Shown: piece after piece, positions 1 through 8,554 of the stretch
Layout: the number at the start of each line of letters is the position of its first letter
How positions within the stretch are numbered: position 1 is the first letter of the stretch
Origin: Yersinia vastinensis
GTDB taxonomy: Bacteria; Pseudomonadota; Gammaproteobacteria; Enterobacterales; Enterobacteriaceae
Length of the DNA stretch: 64,000 bases
Reading direction: 5' to 3'
NCBI RefSeq assembly: GCF_902726565.1
Contig: NZ_CACVAF010000002.1
Coordinates: 248,001 to 312,000, forward strand
Program-made: the position numbers and the translations under genes
Notes under the pieces: model-generated
The model's input: the letters and a program-made list of their open reading frames with translations, nothing else
Databases searched by the model: none
Told to the model about the DNA's origin: nothing

Positions 1-140
1 CCGCAGGCGGGAAATCGGTAGCATGGCAGGATGAAGTGTTGATGATCCGCGAAGGAACATGCTGGGTTGTTGATGATATCCGCTTTATGGGCGTCTCTGC
101 CCCAGCCAGCAGCTTGCGCCAACTTTTGGGTGATCGATAA
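1..140 (+). CDS. ybjP: C-terminal end of a YbjP-like lipoprotein (partial)
   Basis: An open frame enters from the left edge and stops at TAA 138-140, giving 45 residues. The tail contains the segment WVVDDIRFMG followed by a short hydrophilic end, which I recognise from the enterobacterial YbjP family (DUF3828-type lipoprotein of unknown role). In E. coli ybjP lies directly before artP in the same orientation, and artP follows here, which supports the call. The signal peptide and lipobox lie outside the window, so the name rests on the C-terminus and synteny. Confidence 0.6.
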   Translation, partial: AGGKSVAWQDEVLMIREGTCWVVDDIRFMGVSAPASSLRQLLGDR

Positions 141-175
141 ACCTCCGCCGCTTAAAAGATAACGAACATAAAATT

Positions 176-204
176 GTACCGGTTTTATTCCATCAAACCG
201 GTAC
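176..204. terminator. Perfect 10-bp inverted repeat after ybjP
   Basis: GTACCGGTTT (176-185) and AAACCGGTAC (195-204) are exact reverse complements around a 9-nt loop. The hairpin lies 35 bases after the ybjP stop and 230 bases before artP, so it probably ends the ybjP transcript. No clean T-run follows, so termination is inferred. Confidence 0.4.
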
Positions 205-349
205 GTATTGATTTATAAGAATAAACTTATTTTGGTTATTTTTTAGCCCACACTGCGGATACTCTGTCAGATTTATTCATCGCATGACAAATTCCCTTGG
301 ATAGCATTCAAATCCAAATGTTATGCTGCTATACCGCTGTAACACGGGT

Positions 350-367
350 TATTAATAAATTTTAACG
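350..367 (+). promoter_or_regulatory. Weak ARG-box-like sequence before artP
   Basis: The core at 352-365 (TTAATAAATTTTAA) agrees with the ArgR half-site consensus TGAATWWWWATTCA at 11 of 14 positions. E. coli artP is known to be under ArgR control, so a site here is plausible. The surrounding DNA is AT-rich and no well-spaced second box was found, so this is tentative. Confidence 0.25.
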
Positions 368-436
368 CACAAAGATTGCATAAGTATGCCGCGGAAGTTA
401 CCATTCACCGCATCATTGGCTATTCAGATTTGGCGC

Positions 437-1165
437 ATGAGTATTCAACTTAACGGAATTAACTGTTACTACGGCGTGCATCAGGCGCTGTTCGACATTA
501 CATTGGATTGCCCTGCGGGCGAGACCTTAGTGCTATTAGGGCCAAGTGGCGCCGGTAAAAGCTCATTGCTGCGAGTCCTTAATCTGCTGGAAATGCCTCG
601 TTCAGGCACCTTGCAGATCGCTGGAAATCACTTCGACTTTACTCAAGCTCCGGGCGCAAAAGCTATTCGCGAATTGCGTCAGAATGTAGGTATGGTCTTC
701 CAGCAATATAATCTTTGGCCGCATCTGTCAGTGGTACAAAATCTGATTGAAGCCCCCTGCCGTGTGCTGGGTTTGTCAAAAGATGAAGCCATGGCACGTG
801 CGCAAAAGTTACTGACGCGTCTGCGTTTGACTGATTTTGCCGATCGCTTCCCCTTGCACCTTTCTGGTGGTCAGCAACAGCGTGTGGCGATTGCCCGTGC
901 ATTGATGATGGAGCCACAGGTTTTGCTTTTTGACGAACCCACCGCGGCACTTGACCCAGAAATTACCGCGCAAATCGTCAGTATCATCCGTGAATTGGCC
1001 GGAACGGGCATCACTCAGGTGATTGTTACCCATGAGGTGGAAGTAGCCCGCAAAACGGCCAGCCGCGTGGTTTATATGGAAAATGGTCACGTAGTGGAAC
1101 AAGGCGATGCCAGCCACTTTACACAACCAACAACTGAAGCTTTTGCCAGCTATCTGTCACATTGA
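437..1165 (+). CDS. artP: Arginine ABC transporter ATP-binding protein ArtP
   Basis: This is the ATPase of the ArtPQM-J/I importer that brings L-arginine across the inner membrane. The 242-residue protein starting [10 protein letters not shown] is nearly collinear with E. coli ArtP. It has Walker A GPSGAGKS at 35-42, the ABC signature LSGGQQQ near 140, Walker [12 protein letters not shown] near 160 and the switch His in VTHEVEV. An upstream in-frame ATG at 386 would add 17 residues that the E. coli protein lacks, so I chose 437. It is the first gene of artPIQM. artI follows after 20 bases. Confidence 0.95.
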   Translation: MSIQLNGINCYYGVHQALFDITLDCPAGETLVLLGPSGAGKSSLLRVLNLLEMPRSGTLQIAGNHFDFTQAPGAKAIRELRQNVGMVFQQYNLWPHLSVVQNLIEAPCRVLGLSKDEAMARAQKLLTRLRLTDFADRFPLHLSGGQQQRVAIARALMMEPQVLLFDEPTAALDPEITAQIVSIIRELAGTGITQVIVTHEVEVARKTASRVVYMENGHVVEQGDASHFTQPTTEAFASYLSH

Positions 1166-1185
1166 TATCTATTTGGGAATTTGCG

Positions 1186-1917
1186 ATGAAAAAATTAATA
1201 ATTGCTGCAGTCCTCGCCAGTATCAGTTTGTCTGCCTCTGCCGCTGAAACTATCCGTTTCGCTGCTGAAGCAACTTACCCGCCATTCGAATTTATTGATG
1301 CTAATAATAAAATGCAGGGCTTTGATATCGATCTGGCTAATGCGCTGTGTAAAGAGATGCAAGCCGAATGTACTTTTACCAATCAAGCCTTTGACAGCTT
1401 GATCCCAAGCCTGAAATTCAAACGTTTTGATGCGGTTATCTCTGGGATGGACATCACCCCAGAGCGCCAAAAACAAGTGGCTTTCACCCAACCTTACTAT
1501 GAAAACTCCGCACTGTTTATTGCAGAGAAAGGCAAAGTTGCTGACATGGCTGCGCTGAAAGGCAAGCGCGTAGGTATGCAAAATGGTTCCACTCATCAGA
1601 AATTCTTGATGGAGAAACACCCTGAAATTACCGCAGTGCCTTATGACAGCTATCAGAATGCCATTCTTGATCTGAAAAATGGCCGTCTGGATGCTGTGTT
1701 TGGTGATACTGCCGTGGTCAATGAGTGGCTTAAGCAGAATGACCAACTGGTTGCGGTGGGTGACAAAGTGACTGACGCTAACTATTTCGGTACTGGTTTA
1801 GGTATTGCGGTTCGTCAAAACAACACCGAATTACAGGGTAAGTTAGATGCTGCACTGGCGAAAGTTAAAGCAGATGGCACCTATCAGACAATCTACAAAA
1901 AATGGTTCCAGCAGTAA
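1186..1917 (+). CDS. artI: Arginine periplasmic binding protein ArtI
   Basis: A 243-residue solute-binding protein (SBP family 3) that delivers basic amino acids, chiefly arginine, to ArtQM. A Sec signal peptide covers about residues 1-19, with cleavage predicted after SASA. The mature part has the family hallmarks FAAEATYPPFEF, GFDIDLANALC and SGMDITPER. The ATG at 1186 has the upstream sequence GGGAAT. An ATG at 1162 would add eight residues before the signal peptide and is unlikely. It is about 75 percent identical by eye to the downstream artJ product, so the two are paralogues with separate promoters. Confidence 0.94.
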   Translation: MKKLIIAAVLASISLSASAAETIRFAAEATYPPFEFIDANNKMQGFDIDLANALCKEMQAECTFTNQAFDSLIPSLKFKRFDAVISGMDITPERQKQVAFTQPYYENSALFIAEKGKVADMAALKGKRVGMQNGSTHQKFLMEKHPEITAVPYDSYQNAILDLKNGRLDAVFGDTAVVNEWLKQNDQLVAVGDKVTDANYFGTGLGIAVRQNNTELQGKLDAALAKVKADGTYQTIYKKWFQQ

Positions 1918-1928
1918 TTTAAGCACCC

Positions 1929-2645
1929 ATGAATGAATTTCAACCTTTAGCAAGCGCCGCCGGCATGACCGTCGGCCTTGCCGTTTGTGCCCTAGCCCTC
2001 GGTCTGGTTCTGGCGATGCTGTTTGCCGTCTGTGAATCATCGCGTTGGAAAGTGGTCAGCTACCTGACCACCGGCTGGGTTACCATTTTGCGCGGGCTAC
2101 CAGAGATACTGGTGGTCCTGTTTATCTATTTTGGCTCCTCTCAGCTCTTGATGATGCTATCTGACGGCTTCACTCTAAATCTCTACCTGTTTGAGCTACC
2201 TATTAAGCTCAATATCGATGATTTCGAGGTCAGTCCGTTCTTGTGCGGTGTTATCGCCTTAGCCCTGCTTTATTCGGCTTATGCTTCACAAACCTTACGC
2301 GGCGCTCTGAAAGCGGTGCCCGTTGGGCAATGGGAATCAGGCCAGGCGCTGGGATTAGGTCAGGCGGCTATTTTCTTCCGTCTGATCATGCCGCAGATGT
2401 GGCGTCATGCCTTACCCGGCTTAGGCAACCAATGGCTGGTGCTGCTCAAAGATACCGCATTAGTGTCGCTGATCAGTGTCAATGACTTAATGCTGCAAAC
2501 CAAAAGCATTGCCACCCGAACTCAGGAACCTTTCACTTGGTATATGATTGCCGCGGCGATCTATCTGGTGGTGACCCTGCTGAGTCAGTATGTGCTCAAA
2601 TGGATTGAGCTTCGTACCACCCGTTTCGAACGGAGCGCATCCTGA
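1929..2645 (+). CDS. artQ: Arginine ABC transporter permease ArtQ
   Basis: One of the two membrane subunits of the arginine importer. The protein has 238 residues and about five hydrophobic helices. The EAA loop that docks on ArtP is seen around residues 130-150 ([20 protein letters not shown]). It starts 11 bases after artI and its TGA overlaps the artM ATG by one base, so artQ and artM are translationally coupled. Confidence 0.93.
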   Translation: MNEFQPLASAAGMTVGLAVCALALGLVLAMLFAVCESSRWKVVSYLTTGWVTILRGLPEILVVLFIYFGSSQLLMMLSDGFTLNLYLFELPIKLNIDDFEVSPFLCGVIALALLYSAYASQTLRGALKAVPVGQWESGQALGLGQAAIFFRLIMPQMWRHALPGLGNQWLVLLKDTALVSLISVNDLMLQTKSIATRTQEPFTWYMIAAAIYLVVTLLSQYVLKWIELRTTRFERSAS

Positions 2646-3313
2646 TGTTGGAATATTTACCCGAGATCCTCAAAGGGCTGCACACCAGTCTGACGTTGAC
2701 CATCGCCTCCTTGTTGGTGGCTTTAGTGTTGTCGCTGCTATTTACCATTGTGCTGACACTAAAAACCCCCATCATCACACCGCTGGTCAAAATTTATATC
2801 ACGCTGTTCACTGGCACTCCGTTGCTGGTGCAGATCTTTTTGATCTACTACGGACCAGGGCAATTCCCCGCTATCCGTGAATATCCGTGGTTATGGAGTC
2901 TGCTATCGCAACCATGGCTGTGTGCAATGATTGCGTTGGCATTGAACAGCGCGGCCTATACAACTCAGTTGTTCTATGGTGCTGTCCGAGCCATTCCTGC
3001 GGGTCAGTGGCAATCCTGCGAAGCACTGGGGATGTCGAAGGCACAATCATTGCGTATTTTGCTGCCCTTCGCCTTTAAGCGCGCATTATCCTCCTATTCC
3101 AACGAAGTGGTCTTGGTGTTCAAAAGTACCTCACTGGCTTACACCATCACATTGATGGAAGTTATGGGTTACAGCCAATTGATGTATGGCCGGACCTATG
3201 ACGTGATGGTATTTGGCGCGGCGGGGATAGTTTACCTGTGTGTAAATGGTTTACTGACCTTGTTGATGCGGTTGGTGGAGCGCAGAGCATTGGCATTTGA
3301 GCGGCGTAATTAG
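2645..3313 (+). CDS. artM: Arginine ABC transporter permease ArtM
   Basis: Second membrane subunit, 222 residues, His/Glu/Gln/Arg-opine permease family. It contains several transmembrane segments and the EAA loop around residues 115-140 (QSCEALGMSKAQSLRILLPF). The ATG shares one base with the artQ stop codon. This is the last gene of the art operon. The DNA beyond its stop is a large inverted-repeat element rather than artJ directly. Confidence 0.93.
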   Translation: MLEYLPEILKGLHTSLTLTIASLLVALVLSLLFTIVLTLKTPIITPLVKIYITLFTGTPLLVQIFLIYYGPGQFPAIREYPWLWSLLSQPWLCAMIALALNSAAYTTQLFYGAVRAIPAGQWQSCEALGMSKAQSLRILLPFAFKRALSSYSNEVVLVFKSTSLAYTITLMEVMGYSQLMYGRTYDVMVFGAAGIVYLCVNGLLTLLMRLVERRALAFERRN

Positions 3314-3345
3314 TGGGGCGCTTTTCCTCATGGTTTTGCTTGAAC

Positions 3346-3867
3346 TAGGTGCTCAGCTCGGTTGTTAAAGTTTTACTGCTCACCTAATCTCCATCGCCTC
3401 AACCGGTTAAGGGTGTGTTGGCGCACACCCTTGACAATCCTGCGCCTACGCACGTATCGCTAACCCACTCCGTGGGTCCTCTCATTCATCGTTTCGGCTG
3501 GCAGACGGCTTTACGCGGGCCCCTCCGCGCGGCGCCTAAAACGGGCGTCCTGCCCATTTTCCTTGCCTGATCTCGTCACTCGGCTGCTCAAATGTGCTTT
3601 TAACATCGAAACCTACAAACCAGGGTTTTTGGACTTTGTTGTTAAGCGCAATCAGGAATATTGCCGACAAGGATAGCGGGTAGAGTGAGCGGGCCATGAT
3701 GCCCATCGCGCTGGCTCGTTAAGCCCGAGAGACGCCGGAGGTTTACCCGCAGGGCAATATTCGCGCAAGCGTGGGATTCCACAAGGGTGTGCGCTCACAC
3801 CCTTTGGCGGTTGGTTCATCCGAGATTAAGTGAGCAGTAGAGCTTTAACAACCGAACCGAACACCTA
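3346..3867. mobile_element. 522-bp non-coding element with 45-bp terminal inverted repeats (MITE-like)
   Basis: The left end 3346-3390 begins TAGGTGCTCAGCTCGG and the right end 3823-3867 is its imperfect reverse complement (39 of 45 positions by eye). Inside them a second arm pair matches: AAGGGTGTG...GCGCACACCCTTG near 3409-3433 and its counterpart near 3784-3803. A further inverted pair has AATATTGCC and GGCAATATT (about 3656 and 3754). Both ends carry TA, consistent with a TA target duplication as for ERIC or IS630/mariner-type MITEs. No open frame of useful length is present. It separates artM from artJ, which lie closer together in E. coli. Confidence 0.7.
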
Positions 3868-3938
3868 AATGAATATCCATCAAAATATCTCCCTCTTCTT
3901 TTATCACAAAAATAAAAACTAAATTTTTAATCACATTA

Positions 3939-3977
3939 CTTGCATATAAATTCATAAAATGGCAATGTAAATACCAT
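3939..3977 (+). promoter_or_regulatory. Tandem ArgR boxes before artJ
   Basis: The first 18-bp box at 3939-3956 has the core TGCATATAAATTCA, matching TGAATWWWWATTCA at 13 of 14 positions. A weaker box lies at 3960-3977 (core GCAATGTAAATACC). The 3-bp gap is the spacing typical of ArgR hexamer operators. E. coli artJ is strongly repressed by ArgR with arginine, so the same control is inferred here. Confidence 0.65.
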
Positions 3978-4075
3978 CAATCATCCGAATAAATCGCGAT
4001 AAAGCATCACCAGAAATAATAAAATCAATAACTAACAGCATATTCTATTAAAAAAATTCAGACAGGAGTTTAAGC

Positions 4076-4807
4076 ATGAAAAAGTTACTATTGGCATCAA
4101 TCTTAAGTGGTATGGTTTTTAGCGCAACTGCCGCAGACACCATCCGTTTTGCCGCGTCAGCAACCTACCCTCCTTTCGAATCTATCGGTGCCGATAACGA
4201 AATTGTCGGATTCGATATGGATTTGGCAAAAGCATTATGCAAACAGATGGAAGCCAACTGTACTTTCACCAATCAGGCTTTTGATAGTTTGATTCCGGCG
4301 CTTAAATTCAAACGTTACGATGCCGTGATTTCCGGTATGGACATCACGCCTGAACGTAGCAAGCAAGTGGCATTTACCCAGCCTTACTATGCTAACTCTG
4401 CCATTGTCATCGCTACGAAAGGTAAATTCAGTTCTATTGCTGACCTGAAAGGTAAAAAGATCGGTATGGAAAATGGCACCACGCATCAGAAATACTTGCA
4501 AGATAAGCACCCTGAAATTCAAACAGTGGCTTATGACAGCTACCAAAATGCGATTATCGATCTGAAAAATGGCCGTATTGATGGGGTGTTCGGTGACACA
4601 GCCGTTGTAAATGAGTGGCTGAAAACCAACCCGAATCTGGCATCCGTGGGTGAGCATGTGACGGATCCGCAATACTTCGGTACTGGCTTGGGTATCGCCG
4701 TGCGCCCTGATAACACCGTGTTGTTAGAAAAATTGAATAAAGCAATTGATGCAGTGAAAGCAGATGGGACGTATAAAGCCATCAATGATAAATGGTTCCC
4801 TAACTGA
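4076..4807 (+). CDS. artJ: Arginine periplasmic binding protein ArtJ
   Basis: A second SBP family 3 protein of 243 residues that serves the ArtPQM permease. E. coli ArtJ is the arginine-specific partner. The signal peptide covers residues 1-19 (cleavage near SATAA). The mature protein shows FAASATYPPFES, GFDMDLAKALC and SGMDITPERS. CAGGAG sits 10 bases before the ATG. The gene is a separate transcription unit after artPIQM and faces rlmC tail to tail, as in E. coli. Confidence 0.93.
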   Translation: MKKLLLASILSGMVFSATAADTIRFAASATYPPFESIGADNEIVGFDMDLAKALCKQMEANCTFTNQAFDSLIPALKFKRYDAVISGMDITPERSKQVAFTQPYYANSAIVIATKGKFSSIADLKGKKIGMENGTTHQKYLQDKHPEIQTVAYDSYQNAIIDLKNGRIDGVFGDTAVVNEWLKTNPNLASVGEHVTDPQYFGTGLGIAVRPDNTVLLEKLNKAIDAVKADGTYKAINDKWFPN

Positions 4808-4830
4808 TTCCTCTTTTGAAACACTTATCC

Positions 4831-4929
4831 AACGTCATTGGTGTTGCAGGTAGGTGGCCAGCGAACTTATCCCGTAAAACTTACTCAGGTAAGTGATTCG
4901 GGTAAGTGAGCACAGCTCCTCCTGCGGCT
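4831..4929. repeat. Partial ERIC element between artJ and rlmC
   Basis: The sequence resembles the ERIC core, with TTGCAGGTAGGTGGCCAGCG and an internal stem TTACTCAGGTAAGTGATTCG. It is clearly homologous to the copies at 32328-32450 and 50003-50130. It reaches the stop codon of rlmC and can fold into a hairpin at the convergent 3' ends. Confidence 0.7.
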
Positions 4930-6060
4930 TTAAGGGCGAAAGGCCAGTAGGGTCAGCACTTCATAATGGCTGGTGTGCGGGAACATATCGAACAACTGAA
5001 CCCGTTCAATACGATAATCCGTTAACTGGCCAATATCTTTTACCATCGTTTGTGCATTACAGCTTGAATAGAGAATAAATTTAGGCGCCATCTGGCTGAG
5101 ATAACAGCACAATTCAGTACCAATTCCTCGGCGCGGCGGGTTGACCAAAACCAACTGGGGCACTTGAGCCTCACTGGTTGCAAAACGGGTTGAATCGAGC
5201 GCGGCAAAATTGACATTCTTTAGCCCCAAATGATTCGCTGACTGCTGTGCACAGGCAATGGCCTCGGCACTAATTTCGATGCCCGTCAACCGAGTGTTGG
5301 CATCGGCACAGTGCAAACCAAAGCCTCCTACCCCACAGAATAAATCCCACATGCTCTCAATATTTAGCTCACGCACCCATTGACGCGCTGTGGCATACAG
5401 TGAGGCAGCCATCTGCGGATTGGTCTGGAAAAAACTTTGTGGGCGGATAAATAGCGGCACTTGATTGAATAACTCCGGTAGCGCCTGCTGCTCCGTTAAT
5501 GCAATCTCTTGCTCTCCTTCCAAAATTGCCATATGGACTGGCTGAATATTGGCCGAGATAACCGCCAGTTGAGGCAATTGTTGCTGCAACCACGGCAAAG
5601 CCGCCCGCAGTTGCGCCAATTTCGTTTCAGAGCGCAACACAAAGCGCAGCATTAACTCACCGCTATACGTACTTTCAGTCAATAGCAGGAATTTCAGCTC
5701 ACCGCGCTTACGGGCAACGTTATAGGGCGTCAACCCCGCGCGGGCGATAAAGGTTTTAAGCACCGTAAAAACGGGGGCGAAACTGGCTGGATAAAGTGGA
5801 CAATCGCATAAATCAACGGCACTACCGTCACGATGCAACATCCCCAATAGCGGGCGCTCGACACTGCCACTGACCACCATTTTCGCTTTATTACGAAAAG
5901 CACTTTCACGACCAAAAACCGGCTCAAGCCATTGAGCTACGGCGTGACCGGATAATAAGCTGTCCAAATGATGTTGTTTGTCGGCCAGTTGCTGAGAATA
6001 AGGTTTCTCCAGCCACTGACAGGAACGGCAGCGACCCGCCGTATACTGTGCGCAATGCAT
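4930..6060 (-). CDS. rlmC: 23S rRNA (uracil-747-C5)-methyltransferase RlmC
   Basis: Transfers a methyl group from SAM to C5 of U747 in 23S rRNA. The 376-residue protein begins [14 protein letters not shown], which supplies three cysteines of the [4Fe-4S] cluster (C3, C11, C14), and has a fourth candidate in DLCDCPLY near residue 80. The SAM-binding fold has [12 protein letters not shown] near 240 and VNPPRRGIG near 310. The catalytic Cys lies in YSSCNAQT near 335. Order and orientation next to artJ and ybjO match E. coli. Confidence 0.95.
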   Translation of the reverse strand: MHCAQYTAGRCRSCQWLEKPYSQQLADKQHHLDSLLSGHAVAQWLEPVFGRESAFRNKAKMVVSGSVERPLLGMLHRDGSAVDLCDCPLYPASFAPVFTVLKTFIARAGLTPYNVARKRGELKFLLLTESTYSGELMLRFVLRSETKLAQLRAALPWLQQQLPQLAVISANIQPVHMAILEGEQEIALTEQQALPELFNQVPLFIRPQSFFQTNPQMAASLYATARQWVRELNIESMWDLFCGVGGFGLHCADANTRLTGIEISAEAIACAQQSANHLGLKNVNFAALDSTRFATSEAQVPQLVLVNPPRRGIGTELCCYLSQMAPKFILYSSCNAQTMVKDIGQLTDYRIERVQLFDMFPHTSHYEVLTLLAFRP

Positions 6061-6152
6061 TAATAATTAACCGTTATAATCTGAGACGTTGAATAATTTT
6101 CAGCCGAGGCTGTTGGTGGGGACGGATTGTAGCACTGTGTAACGCTAAACAC

Positions 6153-6629
6153 TCATTTTGACGCGCGGGAATAGCGGTGCCAAGGGAAAAATAACAAACC
6201 GATAATCACTGCATCCGGGATTTTCTGTAACAGCAGACTATGCAAAATTTCAGCGCTGGTATCCCCATCAACGCGGAAAACATCCACATCCAACGTTAAC
6301 CAATCCAGTGAGACCATTAACAAATAGATAATGACAAGTAATTGGCAAACCAGATAAAACCAACGCGCCCAGTTTTGCCGCAGACACACCGCAACGCCAC
6401 ACACAATTTCCAGTAGCAGCAGTAATATACTGATAACAAAGACCAGACCAGAATCCCAGCTTTGCAGGCTTTCATGAATAAAGCTGCCAGTACCACGCCA
6501 ACCCAGTTCGGCAACTAACAACAATACCCCGAGAATACGGGTAGCAATAATGGCCGTTCCGGCAATTAATACCGGCACAGGAGTGGTGGCTGCAGATGAA
6601 AACGCTGGGGATGAAAATAACGATCTCAT
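6153..6629 (-). CDS. ybjO: YbjO family inner-membrane protein
   Basis: A 158-residue protein (DUF2593 family) with about four hydrophobic segments, around residues 18-42, 55-80, 85-105 and 135-150. Its function is unknown. It lies between rlmC and potI as in E. coli. The start at 6629 is the only ATG giving the full membrane core. I saw no catalytic motif. Confidence 0.8.
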   Translation of the reverse strand: MRSLFSSPAFSSAATTPVPVLIAGTAIIATRILGVLLLVAELGWRGTGSFIHESLQSWDSGLVFVISILLLLLEIVCGVAVCLRQNWARWFYLVCQLLVIIYLLMVSLDWLTLDVDVFRVDGDTSAEILHSLLLQKIPDAVIIGLLFFPWHRYSRASK

Positions 6630-6742
6630 ATTGCCCTGTCTGTCTCCCTGTTAGGGTTTTGCAACCTAATGTTATCCCTGACAATAACGCCGTTTTTACA
6701 CGGCGTCAGAAGATGATGAAAGACTAACAGTTTTCAGGCTAA

Positions 6743-7588
6743 TCAGCTACGGGCAGCTTTACGTAATTCGCGTAACCGCTGTTTTTCCGAACGAGACATA
6801 AACCACCACGCAATTAAGCCGATAATCCCAACCACCAGTAAGATAAGCGTCGCCAGCGCATTTATTTCTGGGTTAACCCCCATACGGACACTGGAGAACA
6901 CCAGCATCGGCAAGGTTGTCGCCCCCGGCCCGGCCACGAAACTGGCGATGACCAAATCATCCAGTGATAAAGTAAAGGCTAACAACCAACCGGAAATTAA
7001 CGCCGGCGCTATCATCGGTACAGTAATCACAAAAAAGACTTTCAATGGTGTCGCCCCTAGATCCATTGCGGCTTCTTCAATTGAGCGGTCCAACTCGCGC
7101 AAACGAGAGCTAATCACCACCGTCACATAGGCGGTACAGAAAGTCACATGAGCCAACCAGATAGTGAACATCCCGCGTTCCGCTGGCCAGCCAATCGCGT
7201 GGCCCATCGCCACGAACAGCAATAATAGAGACAAGCCGGTGATAACATCGGGCATCACCAGTGGGGCTGTCAGCATAAAAGCAAAACCAGTGGATCCTCG
7301 AAAACGCCCGAAACGCACCATAACGACTGCGGCTATCGTCCCCAGTACCACCGCCATCGTGGCAGAGGCCGCTGCGATAGTTAGACTTAATCCGACGGCT
7401 GATATCATCGCCGAGTCATTAAAAAGCTCGGTATACCAACGTGTTGACCATCCCGCCCATACAGTGACTAGCTTTGAACTGTTAAATGAGTAGATAACCA
7501 ACATCAGCATTGGTGCATACAAGAATGTATAGCCGACAATCAAAATAGCCCGGCGCCAAACCGAACGCACTTCCGGCAGGTTATTCAT
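6743..7588 (-). CDS. potI: Putrescine ABC transporter permease PotI
   Basis: One of two membrane subunits of the PotFGHI putrescine importer. It has 281 residues, six predicted helices and the binding-protein-dependent permease loop EEAAMDLGATPLKVFFVITVP near residues 170-190. Its start overlaps the potH stop by four bases (ATGA type), so the two are co-translated. It is the last gene of the operon. Confidence 0.94.
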   Translation of the reverse strand: MNNLPEVRSVWRRAILIVGYTFLYAPMLMLVIYSFNSSKLVTVWAGWSTRWYTELFNDSAMISAVGLSLTIAAASATMAVVLGTIAAVVMVRFGRFRGSTGFAFMLTAPLVMPDVITGLSLLLLFVAMGHAIGWPAERGMFTIWLAHVTFCTAYVTVVISSRLRELDRSIEEAAMDLGATPLKVFFVITVPMIAPALISGWLLAFTLSLDDLVIASFVAGPGATTLPMLVFSSVRMGVNPEINALATLILLVVGIIGLIAWWFMSRSEKQRLRELRKAARS

Positions 7589-8550
7589 ACCGAGCCTCCT
7601 ATCTCTTTATTCTGGTGCTTATGGAACCAGAGTATTGGCGCAATCAGCAATACCAGCATGACAGTCGCGACCGCAGAGGCCACCGGCCAGTCGCGGTTAT
7701 TGAAGAATTCCTGCCACAAAATACGGCCAATCATGATGCTATCTGGCCCTCCGAGCAGTTCAGGAATAACAAACTCACCGACGGCTGGAATAAAGACCAG
7801 CATAGATCCGGCCACTATCCCACCTTTGGTCAACGGCACAATCACACTGACAAAGGTTTTAAATGGTTTGGCCCCTAAGTCCAGCGCGGCTTCAACCAAT
7901 GAGTAATCCAGCCGGGTCAATGCGGTATAGATAGGCAATACCATAAAAGGCAGATAGGAATAGACCACACCAATGTATACCGCCAAATTGGTATGCAGAA
8001 TGACCAATGGTTGATCAATAACTCCAGCCCACATCAGGAAGTTGTTTAGAATGCCGTTATTTTTCAAAATGCCCATCCAGGCATAAACCCGAATCAGGAA
8101 TGATGTCCATGATGGCAGGATAACCAGCAACAATAAGATATTGCGTGTGGATGATTTACTGTGGGCGATCGCCCAAGCCAATGGATAACCAATAATCAAA
8201 CAGCACAGCGTCGACACCGCCGCCACTTGGAGTGATTGCAAGTAGGCATCGATGTACAGTGGATCATCAAGCAGTTGCAGATAGTTGCCCAAATTGAGCG
8301 AGATATCCAACTTACCGTCAAGCCAGGTCACCAGATCAGTATAAGGAGGAACTGCACGCGCCATTTCCGCTAGACTGATTTTAAACACAATCAGAAATGG
8401 CAACATAAACAGCAGGAATAGCCACAAATAAGGCATCGCAATGACCACCTTGCGGCCATGCAACATCTGGAAACGTTGTATCAGCGCCTTGAGTGGCCCG
8501 ACGGTTCGGGCCGGTGGCTCTGCGGCTCCACGGGTAGATTCTGGTATCAC
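7585..8550 (-). CDS. potH: Putrescine ABC transporter permease PotH
   Basis: Membrane subunit of the putrescine importer. I place the start at a GTG (8550-8548) preceded by GGAG at 9 bases, giving 321 residues close to the 317 of E. coli PotH. The longer frame to 8676 runs back inside potG and has no homologous sequence. The protein has six hydrophobic helices and the permease loop EAALDLGAKPFKTFVSVIVP near residue 215. It starts 4 bases after the potG stop. Confidence 0.92.
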   Translation of the reverse strand: MIPESTRGAAEPPARTVGPLKALIQRFQMLHGRKVVIAMPYLWLFLLFMLPFLIVFKISLAEMARAVPPYTDLVTWLDGKLDISLNLGNYLQLLDDPLYIDAYLQSLQVAAVSTLCCLIIGYPLAWAIAHSKSSTRNILLLLVILPSWTSFLIRVYAWMGILKNNGILNNFLMWAGVIDQPLVILHTNLAVYIGVVYSYLPFMVLPIYTALTRLDYSLVEAALDLGAKPFKTFVSVIVPLTKGGIVAGSMLVFIPAVGEFVIPELLGGPDSIMIGRILWQEFFNNRDWPVASAVATVMLVLLIAPILWFHKHQNKEIGGSV

Positions 8551-8554
8551 AATA

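Noticed and set aside
386-436. Upstream in-frame extension of artP
   Set aside because: The 17 added residues have no counterpart in ArtP proteins. The ATG at 437 gives the exact family start MSIQLNGIN.
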